A program made the position numbers and the translations under genes. Positions 21,136 to 30,698 of a DNA stretch of 61,227 nucleotides are shown here, one piece after another (positions within the stretch are counted from its first letter, which is position 1; every line of letters begins with the position of its first letter). The notes below the pieces were generated by a model, which had not been told where the DNA came from, did not search any database, and saw nothing but the letters and a program-made list of their open reading frames with translations. Location of the stretch: contig NPFB01000079.1 of NCBI GenBank assembly GCA_014084085.1, positions 2,161 to 63,387 on the forward strand, written 5' to 3'. The stretch is from Hondaea fermentalgiana. Its lineage: Eukaryota > Sar > Bigyra > Thraustochytrida > Thraustochytriidae.

Positions 21136-23163
21136 TCAGGCCACAAAGGACGGCACCTGCACGACTCGAAAGGAGTCCTTGACAATGCGCTCTGCGCTCG
21201 TGAGACGAGTGCCCCCCACCAAGACGAGCCCCGGCCTAGACTCGAGCCGTGATTGTTGCAAAAACTCGGCGATCGCACGCATATCTTGGTGGCAAACGCC
21301 TCCCACAAATAGAAAGACGCACGTTTCGCCAGGACTAAGCTCGAGACGCTGCTGTTTGTGCTGTTTGTGCTGCTGCTGAGTCGGAGATAAACCATGAGAC
21401 GAATTATGGTCACCGACACCGCCGCCGCCACCGCCACCGCTCTGCGCTGCACCAGCCCCAGTCTCGCCCGCAAGACGGCTTCTCCCGATTCCAAAGGCGC
21501 TAAAACTTTGCTTGAAAAAGTTGCGGGCGTGCGTCTCAAATTCCTTTGCCGTCTTCTCCAACGCAGACTCACCAAGCCTGCTGAGACACACAGGGGCAAG
21601 AGACTTGTTCAGAGCGCGCTCCAAGATCCCTACGGCAAGCGTCTCACGCATGCCCAGATCGCGACACGTGGTGACACTACGCACCTCTTGCAACGCGCGA
21701 ATAGCGTGTTTGGACAGACCTGCGCTTTCCACGGCTTCCGCAAAGATGGCTTCCGCATCCCTTTCGTCCAGCGACGGCTCCTTCCGTGACAAAAGACCGT
21801 GAGCAAGCAGCGCAAGTCGCTCAATCTCGCTGCGCGAATAGCTCTTGCGGTTGCAGATGTCTACGAGTGGTAAGAGCATATGCGTCGCGCTCCCTTGCGA
21901 CTCGAGCAAAATTCGCTCCGTGGCCAAAACGCCCCGACGCTCTGGACGAGAACGCGCCTCGTATGCCAGTGCAGCAGATGCGAGCACGTGATCTTCGGCA
22001 AGTTTCCCCGGGTCGACGCCACGTGCGGCAAGCTTGGCGCTCGTTGGCGTCCCTTCTGCTCCTCCACCTGCAAAAGAGGCAAGAGCGCGTCCAGCCTCAT
22101 CGGGGTCGCTGGCGACAAGTTCGCGCAGCGCCTGATTGCCAGCAGGGTCCCACGCTTGCCGCGTGCTCAGCGGTCCCAAAATGGCCTCTACTGCGGCACG
22201 TTCTTTCTCCATATCATCACCAATCCTGTCTTGTACGAGCGGAGCGAGACTTTGCGCCAAAGAGATGGATATATCTAGCGTCCGGTCAATAAGTATAAGC
22301 TTAGCAGACTTGCGTTGGCCGGATCCCGGCAGCTCGAGTCCTCCGGCTTTGTCCTCTTTAAGATAATTGAGCATCGCGTTGCCGAGAACGCGAGAAGTAA
22401 AGCCCGCGGCCCAGCAATCCTTTGAGAAATCCAAACGTAACGTTGTCGCCAGCGTGTCCACCAGCTCTCGTGCGGTTGCGCGCAAAGAAGTCTTGAAGTC
22501 CTCCGACAAGTCTGTATTTCCATCAACTTCATCAAGGCTTGCGCGCTTGCCCGACAAGCCGTGCCGACTCAGTGTCACAGGGAAGACGCTTTGCGCAGCC
22601 TCAGATGCCAACGCAAAAGCGGCCCATGGGCACGCTTCGACATCTTGTGTGTTCGCGTCTACAAGGACCTCCATGGCCCATGGCGCATGAACGACTGTGA
22701 CATGAACAATCTTGGGCCGTGCGGCTTGAGCCAGTCCGTTGCCAAGCGTGGGAAAGTCTACGCCCTCACGTTGCCGGTGTTGCGCATGCTTGCTTGACTG
22801 CGCTTTTGCCGAGAGTCCGCTCAGTACTCGAGCCTCTACCTCTTGAGCCGCAAACTCGGCGCGCAAGTAGCTCACGAGCTCCTCGCGCACCTCCTCCACG
22901 GAGGACGTCACCAAAAAGATCACGCGAACAACTCCGTGTGATCTACTGGCAGCTTGGGCGCGATGCCACGCAGCGAGCGCGTCTGCACCCTGTGCCCCCG
23001 CCTCGAGGGAAGCCACTGTCGCCGCGCCGAGCTCCTGCACGACCCACGCAGTGCCGCCCAAGCTGGCAAGCGCCCTCGTCGCGCCAGCGTCGGCAATGAC
23101 AACGGCATCTTGCCACGACGCGCGGCCGGCCAAGGCCGCGCGCGACGTGGCACACAGAGACAT
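21136..23163 (-). CDS. SCFD2: SCFD2-like Sec1/Munc18-family protein
   Basis: A 675-residue protein of the Sec1/Munc18 (SM) superfamily, closest in character to Sec1 family domain-containing protein 2. The family core strand LILIDRTLDISISLA lies near residue 300. The C-terminal segment with ETCVFLFVGGVCHQDMRAI and LVLVGGTRLTSAERI (about 610-665) matches the closing SM fold, where the family has 'VFVVGGVT..E'. A Gln/His/Gly-rich loop (GGGGGGG, then QQQHKQHKQQ) near 580-605 is an unconserved insertion. SM proteins bind SNAREs and tethering complexes in vesicle fusion; the role of SCFD2 is poorly defined, so function is by family only. It is a single exon, divergent from the BART gene with about 320 bases between starts. 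Confidence 0.75.
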   Translation of the reverse strand: MSLCATSRAALAGRASWQDAVVIADAGATRALASLGGTAWVVQELGAATVASLEAGAQGADALAAWHRAQAASRSHGVVRVIFLVTSSVEEVREELVSYLRAEFAAQEVEARVLSGLSAKAQSSKHAQHRQREGVDFPTLGNGLAQAARPKIVHVTVVHAPWAMEVLVDANTQDVEACPWAAFALASEAAQSVFPVTLSRHGLSGKRASLDEVDGNTDLSEDFKTSLRATARELVDTLATTLRLDFSKDCWAAGFTSRVLGNAMLNYLKEDKAGGLELPGSGQRKSAKLILIDRTLDISISLAQSLAPLVQDRIGDDMEKERAAVEAILGPLSTRQAWDPAGNQALRELVASDPDEAGRALASFAGGGAEGTPTSAKLAARGVDPGKLAEDHVLASAALAYEARSRPERRGVLATERILLESQGSATHMLLPLVDICNRKSYSRSEIERLALLAHGLLSRKEPSLDERDAEAIFAEAVESAGLSKHAIRALQEVRSVTTCRDLGMRETLAVGILERALNKSLAPVCLSRLGESALEKTAKEFETHARNFFKQSFSAFGIGRSRLAGETGAGAAQSGGGGGGGVGDHNSSHGLSPTQQQHKQHKQQRLELSPGETCVFLFVGGVCHQDMRAIAEFLQQSRLESRPGLVLVGGTRLTSAERIVKDSFRVVQVPSFVA

Positions 23164-23334
23164 ACTCGCTCTTTGGAGATCTTTTGTGTGTTCCCAGCTC
23201 GAGAGCTCGCGCGTGCGCGAGCTGCTCGACCTGCTAGCCCGCGGTAGCTTCGCGTTTTACTTGATCATTATTCATGTGCAAAAGCGTTGTCGACATTCCA
23301 AAGGTTATGGAACGGATAAATAAAAAACAAAATC
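23164..23334. other. Short divergent promoter region SCFD2/BART
   Basis: The region between the SCFD2 start and the upstream ORF of the BART gene. It includes an AT-rich patch with AAATAAAAAAC near 23319, which would be close to the + strand transcription start. Confidence 0.4.
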
Positions 23335-23499
23335 ATGTCTCCTACACCGCTCCATGAGATGAACAACAGCAATGGCGAGAAGCGTCGCAAAGTAAACACG
23401 AATTCTCCCCAGAGCGGGCACAGACGCAGTCTGTCTGCCGGAGTGTGCACGAACGTGTCTTATCGAATGCTCGCGCTGCAACATGGATGCGGAGTCTGA
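23335..23499 (+). CDS. Upstream ORF overlapping the BART gene start
   Basis: A 54-codon ATG-initiated frame that ends at TGA 23497-23499, 17 bases into the BART coding sequence and in a different frame. Its translation (MSPTPLHEM..., EKRRKVNTNSPQSGHRRS) is Ser/Asn/Arg-rich and unusually protein-like. It could be a translation-attenuating uORF, or part of a first exon if a short intron was missed. Both readings are inference. Confidence 0.35.
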   Translation: MSPTPLHEMNNSNGEKRRKVNTNSPQSGHRRSLSAGVCTNVSYRMLALQHGCGV

Positions 23500-23878
23500 A
23501 CACTTTGTGGAGACGGAGCCGTCTCTAATCCTTGGCAAGCTACAAGAGTACTTTTTGGAGAGCGAGGAGTTTGTCACTTTCCTTGAAGACTGGTGTCAGA
23601 ACAATGCGTACAAGGTGGGTAGCAAGGTCGTTGAGTGCAGACTTGAGTTCACCTTTCTGTATCGCAATTTCTTACGAGATTTCGAGGACAAGCTGACATA
23701 CTTTATTGATCGACATGGCGGCAAGGTCGAAGATGTCATGGCAGAGCTTGCTGCAGCAGAACCAGACTCGGATAATCACGTTTTTGCCCAAATTTTGAGT
23801 GCTGCGACAGACTTTGACATTTTTATTGCCATGTTGAGCGAGACTGCACAGGAGCTGCAGGACAATCGTGTTCAATGA
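23483..23878 (+). CDS. BART-domain protein (ARL2BP/CFAP36-like)
   Basis: A 131-residue protein made almost wholly of a BART-like helical domain, the ARL2/ARL3-binding fold of ARL2BP and CFAP36. Supporting segments are an EEFVTFLEDWC helix near residue 25, the LEFTFLYRNFLRDFEDKL helix near 52-70 and the closing FDIFIAMLSETAQE helix near 112-125, which matches the family's 'F..Fk.mm' end. Length fits a stand-alone ARL2BP (about 160) better than CFAP36 (about 340). BART proteins link ARL2/ARL3 GTPases to mitochondria or cilia. Which partner applies here cannot be told from sequence. Confidence 0.7.
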   Translation: MDAESEHFVETEPSLILGKLQEYFLESEEFVTFLEDWCQNNAYKVGSKVVECRLEFTFLYRNFLRDFEDKLTYFIDRHGGKVEDVMAELAAAEPDSDNHVFAQILSAATDFDIFIAMLSETAQELQDNRVQ

Positions 23879-24250
23879 CAGTGGTCAACGAGCTTTGACA
23901 AAAGCCATGCATTCTCTCTCCCTTCCTCCCCCCCTCTCTCTTCATGTGTTTCTTATCTCCAGTGGAGAGACCATGATTGTCGAATGACGTGCCTGCATAC
24001 TCTATGTATAGTATCTCAGACTCCGACTTCGAGTCCGAGTCCCCCAAAATCGAAACCGTTACTTCGAGTTATTTTTCCCTCGGCAGGTCGCAAAGAACTG
24101 CGCGGCGGCGCGGCGTTAACGCGACCGGGGTACATCGAGCCACAACAGCACACGGCGCGCGGCGGCGTGCGTGGGTGAGTGCGCGCTTCCCCCTCTCAGG
24201 GAGCCTCGAGCGGTGAGAAGCAAACACGGTCGTCGTGAAGAACCAACACG
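23879..24250. other. Intergenic region
   Basis: About 370 bases with a CT-rich patch (CTCTCTCCCTTCC, then CCCCCCTCTC) after the BART stop. Nothing else recognised. Confidence 0.5.
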
Positions 24251-25021
24251 ATGGCAACGGGATCCACGCACCGAGAAGACTACGCGTGGAGGACAACGTT
24301 GTCGCCACGCAACCGGTTCGCGCCGTCCGAGGCAGCAGAAAAGCCCGCGCTTGCGCCCGCACCAGCCATTGCCGGCGGCAAACGACAACGGCCACTATCG
24401 CGACCTGCAACCTCGCCCAACGCTATAGATTTAGCCCAAGAAGCAGAAATTGGACTCGCAGGACTCTATCAGGCTCGCTCTGGTGGCAATCGCGCCATGA
24501 TCGCCAACGCGGAGCGATTTCTGGTCACCAACGTTGCACTCACGAGTCGCCAACGCAGTGACCTTGTCGCCCCCTGGCTTCGAGATGATACGCGCAGCTT
24601 TCTCTCAGACCGATGGCCTTCCACACGCGAGATCCCTACAATGACATCCCCTCCAGCTTGGCGACAAGCTGCTAACCGGAAGCGGGAAGACGCTAGACTC
24701 CAACTTGAAGCGGAACGCGACCTTGATCGTCACCTTGAGGAACTTGTGGCCAAACAGTCTGCTTCACGAGAGCTTCACCGTGCGCGAGATATTCTCTCAC
24801 GGCGCGACACACTCAATGACGAGCTTCTCGAAGTGGCTAGCGAAGCAAGTGGAGGCAGCTTTCCCGCTAAAATTTCTCATCTTGATGCCTCGCGCTTACG
24901 TCCGGATCATGCGCAGTCTTGGGCCCCAGAGGTACACGAGACAAAGGATGTGTCTGACGAAGCACATGAACGAACTCTTGCCTTGCAAGAAATTGCCGAT
25001 CGTTTGACACTTCATGACTGA
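24251..25021 (+). CDS. Unknown protein with central coiled coil
   Basis: A 256-residue protein not recognised as any family. The first 60 residues are Pro/Ala-rich and probably disordered. From about 135 to 205 it is strongly charged and helical (WRQAANRKREDARLQLEAE, then DRHLEELVAKQ), consistent with a coiled coil. The end is acidic and His-containing. It is a single exon starting at ATG 24251, between the BART and LRR genes in the same direction. Codon use and hydrophilic periodicity support it as real. Confidence 0.6.
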   Translation: MATGSTHREDYAWRTTLSPRNRFAPSEAAEKPALAPAPAIAGGKRQRPLSRPATSPNAIDLAQEAEIGLAGLYQARSGGNRAMIANAERFLVTNVALTSRQRSDLVAPWLRDDTRSFLSDRWPSTREIPTMTSPPAWRQAANRKREDARLQLEAERDLDRHLEELVAKQSASRELHRARDILSRRDTLNDELLEVASEASGGSFPAKISHLDASRLRPDHAQSWAPEVHETKDVSDEAHERTLALQEIADRLTLHD

Positions 25022-25416
25022 CCTCACTTGCCGTCTCTTTACTTCTTTTGGAGCAAGTCATGTAGTACACGCCACGCACAAGGGTTTCCTCGCTTCAAAT
25101 GAATAGAACTTTGAGCACAATTACGAAAGCGGAAAATTTTCAATCTTTGTTATAATCTTCTTGCTGAGACTGCATGTGAGTGTTCAAAGGGCGGACCTCT
25201 CCGCCTCCCTCGTAGGATTTTATCAGACTGCTTCCCTCGATCTTTCAAGTAGGTGGGTAATAGCAATTTGCTCGATTTGAAAAAGAGAATAGGAAGTGTC
25301 CGAGTGAAAGAACCGTTATAGATAAAAGAAACAACTTTGTTTTTTTGAACCCCAAGCCTGAAGGTGTCAGAGCGGAGACTGATCACCAACGCGTGACCGC
25401 ATAGACTTGCTTCGCG
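25022..25416. other. Intergenic region upstream of LRR gene
   Basis: About 400 bases, AT-richer than the genes around it. It should contain the promoter of the LRR gene. No other feature seen. Confidence 0.5.
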
Positions 25417-26367
25417 ATGGGGCCTGCACAAGAACACGACGAGCAAGCAGCCCCACCGGCCCGTCGCGTCCTCGTGCATCGAACCTATATTGATGCAAGC
25501 ACGAAAGAGATTGTTGTAGCAGGCAAGCATGCTATGCAGGGTGCTGATCTCTATGAAGGCCCAACACGTTTGCCAGAATCGATCGCCGAAATGTTCAGGC
25601 TCGAGCAATTGCGCGTGTACGATACACTCATCAAGGAGATACCAGATGGTATTCTCGCTGCGTTGGCGTCAACGCTTCGAAGTCTTCGCATCGCGCGTAA
25701 TCCAGAACTTAATCTTGTTTCAGAGGATTTGGCAGCTGCAGCAAGTCTAGAGACGCTCGTGATTGACTCGTGTGCAATACATCACCTTCCTGCTGTGCGC
25801 GCTGCGCGTCTAACAGATTTTACAGTTCTGCGATGCAAACTCGAAAACCTGGATGCTAATACCTACATTCCTTCTGCTCTCCGCGTCAGCCTTGCGTATA
25901 ATTGTCTCTCGGCGCCACCACGTGCACTTCTTTGCTGCCGTGCACTGGTTGCGCTTAATCTCGAGAGCAATGAGATCGAGCATCTCGATGTGGACTTGCT
26001 GCGCGCACTGACGAGTCTTCGATCACTCAATGCCAAGAAAAATCGCCTCAAGGAAGTTGACGCGACAGCTCTTAGTCAAACACTTGAGGTTCTCGAGCTC
26101 GACAATAATTACCTCGAGGAAATTCCGCGTGGACTCGTAAGCCTCGTGAATTTACACTATCTCTCGCTCAAAGCGAATCAAATTACAAGAGTGCCCGCTG
26201 AGGTGCTTCGAAAGATGCGGTTGCTACAAGACCTGCATCTTGATGGTAATCCGCTCAGCGACTTGCTCTTTGGGCACCTACCCCGCACAGCGCAGCGCGA
26301 GCTTCAGACGAATCCTCAGGGTGACCAACTTCTTGTTCAGATCGCAGCTTCGTTCCTCCAGGGCTGA
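25417..26367 (+). CDS. Leucine-rich-repeat protein
   Basis: A 316-residue protein with about nine leucine-rich repeats of 21-24 residues over roughly residues 60-285. Examples are LVALNLESNEIEHLDVD, LEVLELDNNYLEEIPRGL and LHYLSLKANQITRVP. The consensus LxxLxLxxNxLxxIP is that of the Shoc2/typical class. A 50-residue N-terminal part with LVHRTYIDASTKEIVVAG precedes the repeats. No signal peptide or membrane segment is visible, so it is probably cytosolic and a protein-binding scaffold. The partner is unknown. It is convergent with the DOT1-like gene. Confidence 0.88.
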   Translation: MGPAQEHDEQAAPPARRVLVHRTYIDASTKEIVVAGKHAMQGADLYEGPTRLPESIAEMFRLEQLRVYDTLIKEIPDGILAALASTLRSLRIARNPELNLVSEDLAAAASLETLVIDSCAIHHLPAVRAARLTDFTVLRCKLENLDANTYIPSALRVSLAYNCLSAPPRALLCCRALVALNLESNEIEHLDVDLLRALTSLRSLNAKKNRLKEVDATALSQTLEVLELDNNYLEEIPRGLVSLVNLHYLSLKANQITRVPAEVLRKMRLLQDLHLDGNPLSDLLFGHLPRTAQRELQTNPQGDQLLVQIAASFLQG

Positions 26368-26915
26368 TAACAATGCGTGTCAACCGGACAACACAAAGGC
26401 GCGTAGCGTTTACCAATCATTTCCCTGGCCAAGTCATGACACTGAATTTTTGTGTGCGTATGCGCTTGTACGGGCGGGTGAGCCTAAAATGTGTTTGTGC
26501 GTCAGCAAGTGATAGCGAATAAAGCTCAACTTGTACAATTTGTATTGATGCGTCAGCTGCACAGTTTTTTGTTTACCCATGTCAATAGAAGGCAGATCAA
26601 GGAGTAGGGTAAGTCAAATTTTCTTCTGTTAAGGCAGCTGCCAACATCTCGTTTTCTCACTCACACATATCATGTGATGTGATGAAAGCTTGCGTTGAAC
26701 TTTTTTCGATAAGACATGGATGCGGAGGGCTTCTCCGTCCTTTTGTGCCAAGGCAGAAGTAGAGGTTGCACTCCCTTGCATTATGCTCTGTGCGTACATC
26801 ATGTTTCTCTTTTTCCTTTGTTCTTTCTCTCTCCAAAATAGTCATCATTCTAGATCTTGGATTGTGAATAATTGTTGTTGCTTCGTTTTTGATCTGGCTG
26901 CTGCCACGTGAGTAG
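26368..26915. other. Convergent 3' region LRR/DOT1-like
   Basis: About 550 bases between two stop codons. A poly(A) signal-like AATAAA lies at 26518-26523, 150 bases after the LRR stop. The rest is AT-rich and looks like untranslated sequence. Confidence 0.55.
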
Positions 26916-28859
26916 TTAGACCTTGCGCGTATGCTTGCATTTTGCACAGACCGTGACCAATGGACCCTGACCATTGTGCAGCAGGCGGTTTCGCGTCTTG
27001 CAGATGACGCACGTCCACTTGTTGGAAACCTTGTGATAAACAAGAAGATGTAGCCGCTCCGGGCACCATGAACTAGCGTTCTGAAGCGTCATAAAGGTGG
27101 AAAAATGAAAACAGCCTTCAAAGAAGGGGTCGTGAAGCCGCTTGATTGGCATGAGCGTCACGATGCGTGACCCTACCTTGCTTGCAATAATTATATTTTC
27201 TGCAAGCTTGTTCGTTTCACGTAGCTCGTCAAATTGGAACCACGTGGGGTCATTGCCCAGAAAGATGACCGTCGCCTGGCGAATAATGTCAGCAAAGCGA
27301 TCATCGAGGTAGTCTCCATGATAAATTCGAGCGCGACCCCCAAAGATCTTGTGTCTGTCGAGCTCCTCCTGCAGCGTGCCATTCAGTTTCTTGGCGACTG
27401 ACGCGCGATTTAAGCACATTTCAATTCCAACCGAAGGGCATCCCACAAGCGTGCACACGGGTAGCACTGTCGCGCCGATTCCACATCCAAGGTCGAGGTA
27501 GCGATCGTTTTCGCGAATACCTGCGCACGATATCAGCGTTTGCACAAAGGAGGGCGTGGCAAAGCCGGCGCGGCGGCGGTCATACTCGCGAACACCAGGA
27601 TCACGCGGGAATCCGAGCTCCATCATGATGCGGAGACCACCATGAAACTCGATAAGGTGCTCCCAATATTCAGCCCACTCTTCGTAGGTGAGCATGGGCA
27701 GTCTCTGTTTCAGGGTTTTGAATCTCAGTGATGGGAGACCGGATGGGAGTCCATCCAGCAAGTCAACGTCTTCGCCTTTTCGTTTGGGCAATGTCTGTTT
27801 GCGAGACGACTTCTGAGCTGAAGGTGAAAGGAGAGCCTTTTCGTCGTGCAAGTCAGTGGCTTCGCCGTCTTCCTTACTCGCTGCCATTTCGCGAGCATGC
27901 TGGATGTAGCCTTCCATGAGATGCCGAGAGTTTTGAAAATACTTGAGGACGGCGGCCTCGCTTTCGAAAAAGTCCCTGTTTTTGACTTGAGAAGTCCGAT
28001 CAAAGACAACAGTCTTGTTCTTGAGGTAGATCCACGTGAGGTTGTCCCGGTCGGGCACGCACAGGCCCCATCCCTTGTTCTCCAGATAGGCAAAGACGGC
28101 GGAAAATTCAAATCCTGCTTCGTTCATCGCAGGCGTCGCGAGAACGGGGGGTGTGGCTGTCGTTGGGTTGCGACCAGTGTTTGGTCGGTCCTGGCTGGCC
28201 TCGTCAACGTCGGAGAGATCGTTATTGGTACCGCTGTGCTCTGTCCAGCCGTTTGCGATGCGTCTGAGTTTGGAAACAGTTGTGCCGCCCCTGACTCGCT
28301 TCTTCCGTTTCAGAACAGACGCAGGTCCTGTTTTCCTTTTGCGTCCGGAAGCTCCTCGATATTGTTTCTGTTTCGATTTTGCTGTCCTTGGCTTACCATA
28401 GTCTTCGTCGTCATCGTCATCGTCATCGTAATCGTCGTCGTCGTCGTCGTCGTCGTCATCGTTATAGTCGTCGCCATCGTCATGGTTTCTTTCACCGTGC
28501 TCGACTTTGTAGTCTTCATCATCGTCGGCGGCAAACGCATTGTGGTTCAGGTCGTCAGAGCTATCGTCGTGTTCGCAGTAACCCCCAGCTCGTATACTGC
28601 TTGACCTTCGACTTCTGCTTCGAAGCCCTTGGCGTCGTGGCTGTGCGATATCTTCATGGACTTGGTGTTTGAGAGGTTGCGAATCCGCGTATGATTTTTT
28701 TTGCGAGGCGCCTCCACCTTCAAGGTTGTCTGTTTGCGTAGAGCTCGTGGCGCCGTTGCTTTGGTTCTCTCGCAAGCGTCTGTTCACTCTCGCCACGTAC
28801 GCCTGCACCTCGCGTTGGTACCGCTCGTCGGCGTCGACGGCCACGGCCTTGACGCCCAT
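26916..28859 (-). CDS. DOT1-like histone methyltransferase with zinc ribbon
   Basis: A 647-residue protein. The N-terminal 240 residues are disordered, with an Asp run at about 125-155 and basic patches (KRKKRVRGG). A W-rich module at about 250-310 (AYLENKGWGLCVPDRDNL, then FFESEAAVLKYF) resembles a repeat module in oomycete and diatom proteins. The catalytic part (about 390-610) is a class I SAM methyltransferase like DOT1: YLDLGCGIGATV at 454-465 binds SAM, GIEMCLNRA at 478-486, FLGNDPTWF at 533-541 replaces the DOT1 'NNF' motif, and GSRIVTLMP at 563-571 matches 'GSRIVSSKP'. A C-terminal zinc ribbon (Cys 617, 620, 638, 641) is added. H3K79 methylation is the family role; the altered motif makes the exact substrate uncertain. 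Confidence 0.72.
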   Translation of the reverse strand: MGVKAVAVDADERYQREVQAYVARVNRRLRENQSNGATSSTQTDNLEGGGASQKKSYADSQPLKHQVHEDIAQPRRQGLRSRSRRSSSIRAGGYCEHDDSSDDLNHNAFAADDDEDYKVEHGERNHDDGDDYNDDDDDDDDDDYDDDDDDDEDYGKPRTAKSKQKQYRGASGRKRKTGPASVLKRKKRVRGGTTVSKLRRIANGWTEHSGTNNDLSDVDEASQDRPNTGRNPTTATPPVLATPAMNEAGFEFSAVFAYLENKGWGLCVPDRDNLTWIYLKNKTVVFDRTSQVKNRDFFESEAAVLKYFQNSRHLMEGYIQHAREMAASKEDGEATDLHDEKALLSPSAQKSSRKQTLPKRKGEDVDLLDGLPSGLPSLRFKTLKQRLPMLTYEEWAEYWEHLIEFHGGLRIMMELGFPRDPGVREYDRRRAGFATPSFVQTLISCAGIRENDRYLDLGCGIGATVLPVCTLVGCPSVGIEMCLNRASVAKKLNGTLQEELDRHKIFGGRARIYHGDYLDDRFADIIRQATVIFLGNDPTWFQFDELRETNKLAENIIIASKVGSRIVTLMPIKRLHDPFFEGCFHFSTFMTLQNASSWCPERLHLLVYHKVSNKWTCVICKTRNRLLHNGQGPLVTVCAKCKHTRKV

Positions 28860-29648
28860 AGGGCCCGCGCCTCAGGCCCCTTCGCGCGAGAGCCCGCGTC
28901 TGCCGCTCTCTTCGCAGCCCCTGCGCTCTCCTCGGCGCGATCTCCGTCGTCGCGGCAGCCCAGGATGGCGCGAATCGCCGTCCTCCCTCGTCGGCGGCGC
29001 TATCGCGCTCCTGCGCGGCGCGGTGTACGTCCGCCTGGCGGCACGAAGCCCGTCCAGCGGCGCGGGCGTTCGCGGCGGCGCCGGTAGCGGCGGCTGCTCG
29101 CGGCCCGCTCGCGTGTCTCGCCTCGGCTGCGGCCGCGCGCGGCGTCCTCGTCGCCGCGGTCTGGTCTCTGCTCGTCGTGGTTTGACCCCTCGGGAAGGCG
29201 ACGTGACCCCTCCGCCTGCCGCGCTTTTTGCTGCTCTTGCTTTCCTTTCTGCAAGGGCTGCTTCTCCGCTTTCGCGATTGACGAGGCTGCTTTTCCTATA
29301 GGCGAAGGCGCGTGGGGCACGCTGCGTCTCTTGCGGCCCGGTAAGCCGCGCGTCCGCGCCGCGCAAGCCGAAGCGCCGGGTGCGAGGCCGGGTAACTCGT
29401 TGGCTACCCCCGCGCGCCGACGGGCTCGAGGGAAAAAAACGAGATGGCAAGCAAGATTTGGAGAAGTGAAGCAAGCGGCGGTGTATGAGTTAGCGCAGAC
29501 GCAAAGAGATCAACTGGCGGAAGGGCTCAAGACGAGAAGATGGTGAAAGTGAGACGGAATGGCGAGACTGGCGGGAAGCTGTAAAGAGAGCGTCGGGTGA
29601 AGGTTGTTCGGGAATGGAGAAGGAGGAAGAGGAGCTACGACTGGAAGA

Positions 29649-29991
29649 TCAGACTTGCACATTCTGATCAGTAGGTGACTCATGCATAACCAGCTTGCGA
29701 AGGATGTTCTGCTTCGATGCCGTTGTTTTCGATTTATTCGTTTCGAGAAAACCTGCAAAAGATCGTCATGTCGTAAGCTCTGTGAAGGGTACGCACGTGC
29801 ATGAAAGATCCTACCTGGTTCTCTATAATCAGACGCACATTCATCGATCGACTGCGAATGTTGCTACGTTGAAGCGTCACGTTTTCACTTGGCCTCACAT
29901 TCAGGCAGGCCACTAGGCTCCTGAGCTTTCCCAGCTGGATCTGCTTGGGTCTTTCTTCCCATTGCATGCCAAATGAATAAAGAGTCACCAT
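29649..29991 (-). CDS. Predicted small three-exon gene
   Basis: A splice chain on - gives 77 codons: exons 29899-29991, 29815-29851 and 29649-29752. Introns are 29852-29898 (GTGAGG...TTCGCAG, 47 bases) and 29753-29814 (GTAGGA...TTTTGCAG, 62 bases). Exon lengths 93, 37 and 104 sum to a multiple of three, and each junction keeps one open frame to a TGA. The ATG has the context ACATGG. The product starts MVTLYSFGMQWEER and ends in a charged tail (LRKLVMHESPTDQNVQV); no family is recognised. Alternative splice choices are possible. The second intron is the best-supported part, with a polypyrimidine-TTTTGCAG acceptor. Confidence 0.42.
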
Positions 29992-30139
29992 GTATGGCCC
30001 ATTACGTCAGCACTGCAATGAAATCATAGTGTCTACGGCTGCTGCTCTTTCAGGAGTTTCTCTTGCTACAATTGCTTGTCTGGACCAGCACAGATGTCTC
30101 TTCCATACTCAACATAGCGTATGAGGCCCTACTTTCCGC

Positions 30140-30466
30140 ATGAAGCCTACGCTTTCAGCCATAAAAGCCGTTCTCGGCACCGTTCTGCGACGAAGACCTC
30201 GGCCGCGATTCGCGGATCCCTCATCGCGGATCGCTCCTGGCGTTCGGTTCCGCATCTTGCGCGAGAGGGACGGACTCGGGCCGGATTTGCAAGAGCACAA
30301 AAGCGCCTTCCCTGTCGGCGCCCTCGTGGTCTGCACATTACCGAATCGTAGAACTCGAGCGGAGCCGCAGCCATTCATAGGCCTGCGAGGCTCGCTTGTG
30401 CAGCTGCCGTATTCTTTCTTGGCGGAGCAAGAAGGAAACAAAAAACATCTGGTTCGTTCTCTCTGA
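30140..30466 (+). CDS. Weak 108-codon ORF, unknown
   Basis: An ATG-initiated frame whose N-terminus is basic (AIKAVLGTVLRRRPRPRF), as in a mitochondrial presequence, followed by a mixed region (FPVGALVVCTLPN, PQPFIGLRGSLVQLPY). No family is recognised. The antisense frame is equally long but Cys/Arg-rich. It is listed as possible only. Confidence 0.3.
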   Translation: MKPTLSAIKAVLGTVLRRRPRPRFADPSSRIAPGVRFRILRERDGLGPDLQEHKSAFPVGALVVCTLPNRRTRAEPQPFIGLRGSLVQLPYSFLAEQEGNKKHLVRSL

Positions 30467-30698
30467 TTGGCGCCGTATGCTACGAGTGATAAGAAGTGTT
30501 CAGAGGAGGTGAGGAGGCAATCAATCTTGCACAGATCGTGTTTGCCCGCGTCGCGCGGTTGGGCAAGACAGAGGAAGGCGACTGCCTTTAGATCAGAAAC
30601 CGGCCGATCTCGAGCGTACACGCTTTAGCTTCGTTCGTTGCCACGTGCGCTGCAGCGAGCACGCCACAGAAGTTGGGTTGGACGGCCGTCCGTCCGTC

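Larger units (their letters stand above)
28860..30698. other. Region upstream of DOT1-like and D-LDH genes
   Basis: The first 600 bases are GC-rich promoter-like sequence. A proposed three-exon gene lies at 29649-29991 (-), and a weak 108-codon frame at 30140-30466 (+). The last 230 bases are upstream of the D-lactate dehydrogenase start. Confidence 0.45.
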
